Assembly: GCA_030630315.1 (NCBI GenBank)
Contig: DAOVNI010000088.1
Coordinates: 1-6,880, forward strand
Reading direction: 5' to 3'
DNA: 6,880 nt
Source of the DNA: Phycisphaerae bacterium
GTDB lineage: Bacteria > Planctomycetota > Phycisphaerae > Sedimentisphaerales > Anaerobacaceae
Shown: positions 1 to 5,059 of the stretch, in pieces
Layout: each line of letters starts with the position of its first letter
How positions within the stretch are numbered: the stretch's first letter is position 1
The notes under the pieces: model-generated
Seen by the model: only the letters and a program-made list of their open reading frames with translations
Told to the model about the DNA's origin: nothing
Database searches by the model: none
Position numbers and translations under genes: made by a program

Positions 1-161
1 GAGGAAAGGGGAAGTCAAGGGGAAAAAGGGAAAAAAGAATATCGAATCCGTCCCGTCTGAAGCCGGGCCGGACCTGGACGGCATCGAATCTGAATGTCCA
101 ATGTCGAAGTGCAGATGCGCGGGAATTACAGGTCGGTAGGTTTATTTAATTCTGTGGCCAG

Positions 162-203
162 ATCCCTCCACTGCGCGGTGCTGCGCACCGCTTCGGTCGG
201 GAT
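162..203. repeat. Palindromic intergenic element
   Basis: A perfect 7-bp inverted repeat, GCGGTGC (175-181) and GCACCGC (185-191), has a 3-nt loop TGC. An outer pair, ATCCC (162-166) and GGGAT (199-203), flanks it. The organisation looks like a dispersed intergenic palindrome rather than a terminator, because no T-tract follows on either strand. Copies elsewhere in the genome are expected but cannot be seen here. Confidence 0.5.
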
Positions 204-242
204 GACAGAGGGGAAGGGAAAAGTCAAATGAAATTTTAGAGA

Positions 243-274
243 ATTAGAGGATTAGAGGATTAGAGGATTAGAGG
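243..274. repeat. 8-bp tandem repeat, four copies of ATTAGAGG
   Basis: Four perfect head-to-tail copies of ATTAGAGG occupy this stretch. Degenerate partial copies precede it (TTAGAGAA, 236-243) and follow it (ATTGGG, 275-280). It lies in noncoding DNA and is a simple-sequence array prone to copy-number change. Confidence 0.85.
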
Positions 275-404
275 ATTGGGAAGAAATATAAGCTCCATAC
301 TATCAAAACCCTATTTGTCACGAACCACTTGGGAAATCCGGGTTTCATCGCGACCTGTTCAGCAGGAGGTGCAATCTTCGTTACCTTTGTTCCAATTGTT
401 CTTG

Positions 405-2144
405 TCAGCGACTATGTATATCCTTTAATAGTGATGGGTAGGATGAACCATGGGGGTTATGGCAATTGCTACAACCTTGTTCACCCAGTGCGTGAGCTGA
501 GCCCTGGAACTTCGATTTATCGTAGCCGGACCCGTCCGATTTAGCCGGGAAAGATATCTTAGCAGGCGGATCACCATCGTGGCAGGTCAGACAGAACCCC
601 GTGCGTGTGCCTGTCCACGCCCTGGTTCCGCCGGAATCCGGGTCGAGCAGACTCACGACACCGTTGCGATGTTGCCTATTATCGTGGCATAACAGGCAGT
701 CTTTGTCCTCGATAGTGCCCGAAACGTGCCTGGAAGCCATATCAAATTCTCCGCCGGAACCAAGAATTTGTCGGCGACCATACACACCATCCCGAGGATG
801 GCATTGGGCACACGACTCGTCCTTAACACCGAAGTTGGCGTTGCCCATTTCTCCTACGTGGCAGTTTGCGCAGTCTTGCAACTTCGCGTGGTGATAATCT
901 GAGTCGCTGTGACAATCTATGCAGCCGTCTTGTTGGGGCAAGGTTACATTAAGGGTACATGTGCCGGAACTGATTTTTCCCGTCCAAACCGGTTGCGTGG
1001 TCCCGAGAGGGATGCCTTTCGGCAGAGCCGGTTCGATTTGAGCCAACGTATTCTCATCGACTTCGACGTTGTAAACGGCGTGGAACTGGCCGGCAATAGA
1101 TGTCCCCTGGTCGGAAACGGCAACGATTTTACCTTCGATTTTAGTCTCGAAAGTCTCTCCGGGTGCGATTCTTTGGACCGGACTGCTGCGCCGTCCACGC
1201 ATACGAAACCGACCGGCTGCGCGAGAGGCTTCTATCTTCAAAGTTTGTCCACGGTCATTATTGATGACAAAGCGTTTGATGGCATCGGTCGTCTGGTAGT
1301 AGAAGTTAATGGGTTCATCGGTGGTGTTTTCAAATTTCAACCGGGCGGTAACTTCTTCGCCGATGGTCAGCTTTTCCGGGTCAAAGCTGAGCCCGCAGCG
1401 AAGACCGTTGACCGGCCGGCTCCATTGTGGTACCGGCGGCGGCGGTATGCGGCCCGCGTTAGCGATAAGCTTCTTCAGGGTTTTTTCCACAGGGGGAAGC
1501 TTAAAATCAAACGGCCCCGGGCCGGCGTAAAAGGCGACCTTGCCATCAATATCGGTAACGGTAATGCGGACAGGAGCGGCTTTGTAGTCGCTATTGACCT
1601 TGCCGTCCATGCCGTCGATGACCATCGGTATGGTAAATTTATACTTAGCGACACATGCAGTTGCCAGGATAATCCGCTCATCTAAGGTTTTTGGTCTGCC
1701 AACGATGCCTGTTTCGCTGCCCTGTCTCAACATCTCGGGGTGGGCCTCGCGGACATAAACGATTAGGAACTCAATATAATCATTGTACGACGCGTACAAT
1801 CTTTCAATCTCCGCTGCGCGGGACGTGAAAGGTGGTCAGGTGTAGCTGGACATGATTAAGCAGACTGGTTTTTTGCCGCGGAAAGAGGATAATCTAACCG
1901 TATCCTTTTCGCTAATTACTCCGATAGGTTTTCCTGTTTCGTCGGTTTCGAACGTCAGTCTTGGCAGCTCGAAATCGGGTGAAAATTCTCCTATATTGAT
2001 CTTGGTGGTGGAGCCTCGAGTCGATCTTCTCTGCGTCATCTGTTGTTGGCCCCCTCTAATATCTATCACCAGAGCCAACAAACAGAATACGGTTGTCAGC
2101 CAAACGGGGGCGTGTCGGGCAACTCTTTTGCACGCTCGTCTCAT
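405..2144 (-). CDS. Exported deiodinase-like selenoprotein fused to a hexaheme cytochrome c (UGA read as Sec)
   Basis: This is a 579-residue product if the TGA at 1838-1836 (residue 103) is selenocysteine. The start ATG at 2144 has AAGGAG (2156-2151) 6 nt upstream. Residues 1-35 form a basic then hydrophobic export signal. A redoxin fold spans about 50-230: IGEFSPDFELP, then SSYT-U-PPF, FLIVYVREAHP (about 126-136) and GPGPFDF (about 208-214), the signature of the iodothyronine deiodinase-like family. Residues about 247-400 look like an all-beta sandwich. Six CxxCH heme sites follow (C408, C425, C445, C483, C518, C558), the last continuing as NPHGSSYPSLL, typical of multiheme cytochromes. Likely role: periplasmic thiol/selenol redox chemistry fed by the hemes; the substrate is unknown. 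Reading stops at TGA 407-405. The alternative is a cysteine-form gene with a nonsense mutation, but the frame stays open for 476 further codons. A separate call starting at TTG 1799 would be an artefact. Confidence 0.85.
1801..1838 (-). promoter_or_regulatory. Candidate bacterial SECIS element with its UGA codon
   Basis: On the minus-strand transcript UGA (1838-1836) is followed by 4 nt and then a hairpin. CUUUCA (1831-1826) pairs with UGAAAG (1806-1801). A small internal loop follows, then UCC (1823-1821) with GGA (1812-1810), a bulged C, and GC (1819-1818) with GC (1814-1813), closing on a 3-nt apical loop GCA. The loop begins with G and lies 18 nt after the UGA. Known bacterial SECIS elements place a short loop with a G in its first positions roughly 16-37 nt after UGA, so the geometry fits. 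I folded it by hand; energy and covariation are untested. Confidence 0.6.
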
Positions 2145-2150
2145 CGTTAA

Positions 2151-2208
2151 CTCCTTATTATAAATTCAGAATTTAATTTATTTTACCTAACTTAAGACGC
2201 TAAATCAA
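2151..2208 (-). promoter_or_regulatory. Candidate promoter and ribosome binding site of the selenoprotein-cytochrome gene
   Basis: In the AT-rich spacer, the minus strand reads TTGATT (2208-2203), a 17-nt spacer, then TAAAAT (2185-2180), close to a sigma-70 pattern. Transcription would start about 30 nt before the ATG. The Shine-Dalgarno AAGGAG (2156-2151) is 6 nt from the ATG and fixes the start at 2144. AT-rich DNA gives chance matches, so the promoter is tentative while the ribosome binding site is firm. Confidence 0.45.
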
Positions 2209-2265
2209 TAAATATCATTGCAATTATTTTAAATTTCATAATATCGAGAAGAAATATGCTCCGTA

Positions 2266-3123
2266 TCAATCCTTTGCAGGTGGGATTGTTGTTTTTGAAT
2301 GTTCAAATATGCTGCCGAGGGTCAGGGCCTCGGTGCTACAGCCCGTACATTCCAGGCAGCGGACACACCGCAAGTCGTTCGGGCTTTTCTCCGGCTCAAT
2401 GCCGTATTCACACAGTTTATGGCATCGCTCGCAGCTATTGCATTTATCAGCGTCAAATCGCAGAAAAAAGGCCGAGACCCGATTGAACAGTGAAAATATC
2501 GCTCCCAGCGGACACAATACCCTGCACCATGGCCTTTTAACGAAGAAGATACTCATCAAGAACAGCACAAGAATTGCCAGCTTAAGCGCATTGGGCCAGA
2601 CAATTTTTTGCCCTGCAACCGCCTGGCCAACCATGTTAGGCACCGCCGCTTCCAGGGCCCCGGCGGGACAAAACCGACAGATAAAAAGCCAATGTCCTTC
2701 GCCAAAGAAATAGGGAACAGCTATCACTGTGCCAATCAGCACCACATAGCGCAAATTCCCCGTCCATCTTGGCGTATCGAACTTCGGAGTCGGGACTTTC
2801 GCGACAAGGTCCTGTAGAAAACCGAATGGGCAAGCCCAGCCGCACACAATGCTGCCCAACAAAATCCCGATTAGAACAAGCATCCCGACTGCGATGAATG
2901 GAAAGAGATGTAATGCACTGAAACCCGCGAGGACCCCTATCGGACAGGCGAAAGTGGCCAGCGGACAGGAGTAACAATGAAAGACAGGACTGCAAATGCT
3001 ATGAAAACGCCACCTCAGCGGGTCCAGCCAAACCAGAAGGAAAGCTGATTGGATCCATATTCGGAAAGGTACTATCCTTGAGGTAAAGCTTTGTAACTTA
3101 TTCTTTGTTGTCATGGCCACCAT
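2266..3123 (-). CDS. NapH/MauN-type polytopic membrane 4Fe-4S protein
   Basis: This is a 285-residue membrane protein. Hydrophobic segments lie around residues 22-34, 63-94, 125-140 and 180-195. Cysteine motifs of the NapH/NosR-C/CcoG-like group are CGWACPFG (94-101), CRFCPAGA (149-156) and CRVLCPLGA (200-208), with four further cysteines at 44, 50, 53 and 60. The C-terminal ferredoxin-like part has two clusters: C228, C231, C234, C238 and C253, C256, C259, C262. Relatives pass electrons from quinol to periplasmic redox partners. Its position just upstream of an exported hexaheme protein suggests it is that protein's donor, by inference. AAGGA (3132-3128) lies 4 nt before ATG 3123, 7 nt before GTG 3120 and 13 nt before ATG 3114, so the exact start is uncertain. 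It ends at TGA 2268-2266. A specific name such as napH is not justified without nap genes nearby. Confidence 0.85.
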   Translation of the reverse strand: MVAMTTKNKLQSFTSRIVPFRIWIQSAFLLVWLDPLRWRFHSICSPVFHCYSCPLATFACPIGVLAGFSALHLFPFIAVGMLVLIGILLGSIVCGWACPFGFLQDLVAKVPTPKFDTPRWTGNLRYVVLIGTVIAVPYFFGEGHWLFICRFCPAGALEAAVPNMVGQAVAGQKIVWPNALKLAILVLFLMSIFFVKRPWCRVLCPLGAIFSLFNRVSAFFLRFDADKCNSCERCHKLCEYGIEPEKSPNDLRCVRCLECTGCSTEALTLGSIFEHSKTTIPPAKD

Positions 3124-3141
3124 GACTTCCTTTTACTGCAC

Positions 3142-3261
3142 TCAGGTAGGGCACGCGGCAGGTGGTTTGCCGCTATAGGTTCGCCTGATAACTCCTGAAT
3201 CAAGGCGAACCAGACCGCCCACCGTCGTATCACGAATAATGGTTGGTTCTCGCAGTTTCAT
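3142..3261 (-). CDS. Small ORF (39 aa) ahead of the membrane Fe-S gene
   Basis: ATG 3261 to TGA 3144-3142 encodes 39 residues beginning MKLREPTIIRD and ending SGKPPAACPT, with one cysteine third from the C-terminus. I do not recognise the family. It sits 18 bp upstream of the membrane Fe-S gene on the same strand, which suggests co-transcription. The same frame is open upstream to TAA 3321-3319 and encodes coding-like residues (SDETEDQQVAEPAG), but contains no ATG, GTG or TTG before 3261. No clear Shine-Dalgarno precedes ATG 3261. It may therefore be a genuine small protein or precursor-like peptide, or the surviving C-terminus of a larger decayed gene. It has no signal peptide or membrane segment. 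Confidence 0.45.
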   Translation of the reverse strand: MKLREPTIIRDTTVGGLVRLDSGVIRRTYSGKPPAACPT

Positions 3262-3466
3262 ACCGGCCGGTTCAGCTACTTGCTGGTCCTCGGTTTCGTC
3301 ACTTGTCGAGATTTGGTGTTATTTTGACAGGATTGATAGAGATAAGAGGTTGTCAGAAAAGGAGATAAAATTTTTTTAGATTTTTCGATTTTACCTTTTA
3401 GGGCGCTGCACTTTTGGTCGAAAAACCGCAAAAATCTTGCCTAAATTAACACAAAAAAGAATATTA

Positions 3467-3566
3467 CCGCAGAGAACGCGGAGGCCGCAGAGAATCATTT
3501 AGACAGGATTAACAGGATTACCACGGATTTGTTCGCCACGAAAAGGCACGAATAAACACGAATAAT
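3467..3566. repeat. Cluster of short intergenic direct repeats
   Basis: CCGCAGAGAA occurs at 3467-3476 and 3485-3494, 18 bp apart. ACAGGATTA-like units follow at 3503-3520. CACGAA starts at 3537, 3547 and 3557, giving three 10-bp units. These words resemble dispersed intergenic repeats common in environmental planctomycete-type genomes, recognised from general familiarity. They are noncoding, and no transposase or terminal repeats are associated. Confidence 0.6.
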
Positions 3567-3701
3567 TTTAGCCTGGGAATTTGGCGGGATTTTGGCAGGT
3601 TCTGCCTGGCCTTTAGCTTACGCCGTTTTTAGTGTGTCTTCCATTGCGTATTTATTGCCGAAGGTGCACTGTGAGCGGGCCTGAAAAAGAATATTTTTTG
3701 C

Positions 3702-3729
3702 TTGAAATGTGGCGAAAATCTGATATTCT
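3702..3729 (+). promoter_or_regulatory. Candidate promoter of the surface-protein gene
   Basis: TTGAAA (3702-3707), a 16-nt spacer and TATTCT (3724-3729) form a plausible sigma-70-like promoter. Initiation would fall near 3736-3738, giving a leader of about 150 nt before ATG 3887. The match is by eye and there is no transcript evidence. Confidence 0.4.
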
Positions 3730-3760
3730 ATCTTTTATGTGTTTTCCGGCTGTCCGTGAG

Positions 3761-3795
3761 GAGGGTAGCTAAAAGCGGCACTTTTAGCACCTTTC
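3761..3795 (+). promoter_or_regulatory. Strong hairpin in the 5' leader of the surface-protein gene
   Basis: GCTAAAAG (3768-3775) and CTTTTAGC (3781-3788) form a perfect 8-bp stem with loop CGGCA. Below a single bulged A (3767), GAGGGT (3761-3766) can continue pairing with ACCTTT (3789-3794) through G-U pairs. No T-tract follows, so it is not a standard intrinsic terminator. A second small hairpin, TCGCA/TGCGA, lies at 3839-3854. I do not recognise a known riboswitch class. Confidence 0.45.
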
Positions 3796-3872
3796 CCCCT
3801 GAATTACCATAAGATAAGCGAGCTCTACAATGCACAAATCGCATTATGTTGCGAAAATATTAACAATTTTTT

Positions 3873-3880
3873 AAGGAGGT
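3873..3880 (+). promoter_or_regulatory. Ribosome binding site of the surface-protein gene
   Basis: AAGGAGGT is a full-length anti-16S match, 6 nt before ATG 3887. It fixes that start and supports genuine translation of this gene. Confidence 0.85.
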
Positions 3881-3886
3881 CGAAAA

Positions 3887-5059
3887 ATGGTCAAGAAAAG
3901 AAATCTAAAAACGTCCCTCGTAATGTCATTATTTCTGCTGGCGATAGTATCAACGGCTGGGGCAGAAATCATCTACGTTGATGCGGATGCTTCGACGGGA
4001 GGTGACGGCCAGACGTGGGGGACGGCGTACAAGTATCTGCAGGACGCCCTAAACAAGCCGCCGTCAGGCGGCGACGATATATGGGTGGCTGAGGGTACGT
4101 ATAAGCCGGATGTGGATGCCAGCACCAGCATTAGCGTCGAAGACCTTATTACTACCGGCTTAATTGCCCCCCATGGCATAGCTCTCGATGTTGCCGTTGC
4201 CGCCGGCAAGATGTACTGGACGGATTATGGCACTGACAAGATTCAGCGCGCTAATCTGGACGGCTCCAGCATAGAAGACCTTGTTACCGGCTTAACTTTA
4301 CCGTATGGCATAGCCCTCGATGTGGCTGGCGACAAGATGTACTGGTCGGATGGTGGCACTTACAAAATCCAGCGCGCTAATATGTCGGACGGCAGCAGCG
4401 TCGAAGACCTTGTTACTACTGGCACTGGCCCCCATGGCGTAGCCCTCGATGTGGCTGCCGGCAAGATGTACTGGACGGATTTCGTGGCTTGCAAGATTCA
4501 GCGCGCTAATCTGGACGGCTCCAGCATAGAAGACCTTGTTACCGGCTTAACTTTACCGTTTGGCATAGCCCTCGATGTTGCGACCGGCAAGATGTACTTG
4601 TCGTGCATTGAGAAGATTCAGCGGGCGAATATGTCGGACGGCAGCAGCGTCGAAGACCTTGTTACTACTGGCTTAATTGAGCCCCATGGCATCGCCCTCG
4701 ATGTGGCCGGCGGCAAGATGTACTGGACAGATGCTGGCACTGGCAAAATCCAGCGCGCTAATATGTCGGACGGCAGCAGCGTCGAAGACCTTATTACTGG
4801 CTTAGATTCCCTCTGGGACATATCCCTTGATGTGGCCGCTGGCAAGATGTACTGGATAGATTCTGGCACTGACAAAATCCAGCGTGCGAATATGGAACGC
4901 GGCAGCGGCGACCGGGAGGCGACGTTCCAGCTTATCAATGGCGTGGCTATATACGGCGGATTTCCGACCGGAGGTGGCTCGTGGGAGCAGCGTGACCCAA
5001 GTGCCTACGAAACCATTCTCAGCGGCGACATCGGCACGCCCGGCGACAAACTCGGATAA
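3887..5059 (+). CDS. Secreted surface protein, 5' part: beta-helix cap with inserted six-bladed YWTD propeller
   Basis: Signal peptide residues 1-26 (MVKKRN, hydrophobic core, likely cleavage after AGA). Residues 27-75 (IIYVDADAS, GQTWGTAYKYLQDAL, IWVAEGTYKPD) are the usual opening of right-handed beta-helix surface proteins of this lineage. Residues about 81-336 hold six YWTD-type repeats with cores YWTD, YWSD, YWTD, YLSC, YWTD and YWID, each followed by KIQRAN; six blades make a complete LDL-receptor-type propeller. From residue 341 (GDREATFQL, VAIYGGF, WEQRDPSAYETILSGDIGTPGD) the host domain resumes. The frame then hits TAA at 5057-5059 after D387, while the continuation is intact in the +1 frame from 5049, so this is the N-terminal part of one disrupted protein of about 902 residues. 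Role: exported, probably cell-surface or extracellular adhesion or binding; the ligand is unknown. Confidence 0.8.
   Translation: MVKKRNLKTSLVMSLFLLAIVSTAGAEIIYVDADASTGGDGQTWGTAYKYLQDALNKPPSGGDDIWVAEGTYKPDVDASTSISVEDLITTGLIAPHGIALDVAVAAGKMYWTDYGTDKIQRANLDGSSIEDLVTGLTLPYGIALDVAGDKMYWSDGGTYKIQRANMSDGSSVEDLVTTGTGPHGVALDVAAGKMYWTDFVACKIQRANLDGSSIEDLVTGLTLPFGIALDVATGKMYLSCIEKIQRANMSDGSSVEDLVTTGLIEPHGIALDVAGGKMYWTDAGTGKIQRANMSDGSSVEDLITGLDSLWDISLDVAAGKMYWIDSGTDKIQRANMERGSGDREATFQLINGVAIYGGFPTGGGSWEQRDPSAYETILSGDIGTPGDKLG
4133..4905 (+). repeat. Six tandem YWTD-propeller coding repeats
   Basis: The anchor AAGATGTAC recurs at 4208, 4334, 4463, 4589, 4715 and 4844, giving spacings of 126, 129, 126, 126 and 129 bp, all multiples of three. 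Units share long near-identical stretches at DNA level: one type centres on GACGGCTCCAGCATAGAAGA, the other on GACGGCAGCAGCGTCGAAGA. The high nucleotide identity points to recent duplication or gene conversion between blades. Confidence 0.9.
5045..5059 (+). other. Frameshift site in the surface-protein gene
   Basis: The DNA reads GAC AAA CTC GGA TAA, ending the first frame. Removing one A from 5048-5050 gives GAC AAC TCG GAT AAC, that is D-N-S-D-N, joining directly to SYHVVTGSLTDATAILDGF as expected for this protein class. A one-base insertion, real or from sequencing, explains the break. No canonical slippery heptamer is present, so programmed frameshifting is unlikely. Confidence 0.8.

Larger units (their letters stand above)
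1..404. other. Intergenic region downstream of the selenoprotein-cytochrome gene
   Basis: No credible coding region is visible. A short plus-strand open frame at 329-544 mostly overlaps the antisense of the cytochrome gene and resembles no family I know. The stretch holds purine-rich low-complexity DNA (1-40), a palindromic element (162-203) and an 8-bp tandem repeat (243-274). No stem followed by a T-tract is evident for the minus-strand transcript that ends at 405, so its terminator is not identified. Confidence 0.6.
3262..3886. other. Divergent intergenic region with repeat words, promoter and leader
   Basis: No protein gene is seen between the small minus-strand ORF and the plus-strand surface-protein gene. 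The stretch contains two copies of GACAGGATT (3326-3334, 3502-3510), a cluster of short direct repeats (3467-3566), a short hairpin GGCAG/CTGCC (3594-3606), a candidate plus-strand promoter (3702-3729) and a structured leader (3761-3854). I found no convincing minus-strand promoter for the three-gene unit here. Confidence 0.6.

Noticed and set aside
329..894. Plus-strand open frames at 329-544 and 601-894
   Set aside because: They are mostly antisense to the heme-binding region and have no ribosome binding site or family resemblance.
909..1685. Plus-strand open frame of 258 codons
   Set aside because: It lies antisense to the beta-sandwich and redoxin region of the selenoprotein-cytochrome gene and shows no recognisable domain.
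405..1799. Stand-alone cytochrome gene starting at TTG 1799
   Set aside because: The same frame continues upstream through PPFTSRAAEIER to the TGA at 1838 and on to a redoxin N-terminus with signal peptide and Shine-Dalgarno. A start at TTG would cut a thioredoxin fold in half and leave a cytochrome c without an export signal.
3768..3788. Rho-independent terminator
   Set aside because: The stem is strong but is followed by ACCTTTCCCC rather than a T-tract, and it lies between the promoter and the start codon of the same gene.
4884..5048. Independent start at ATG 4884 for the downstream surface-protein frame
   Set aside because: This segment is the out-of-frame shadow of the upstream part; protein-class continuity joins the frames at 5047/5049, and no Shine-Dalgarno precedes 4884.
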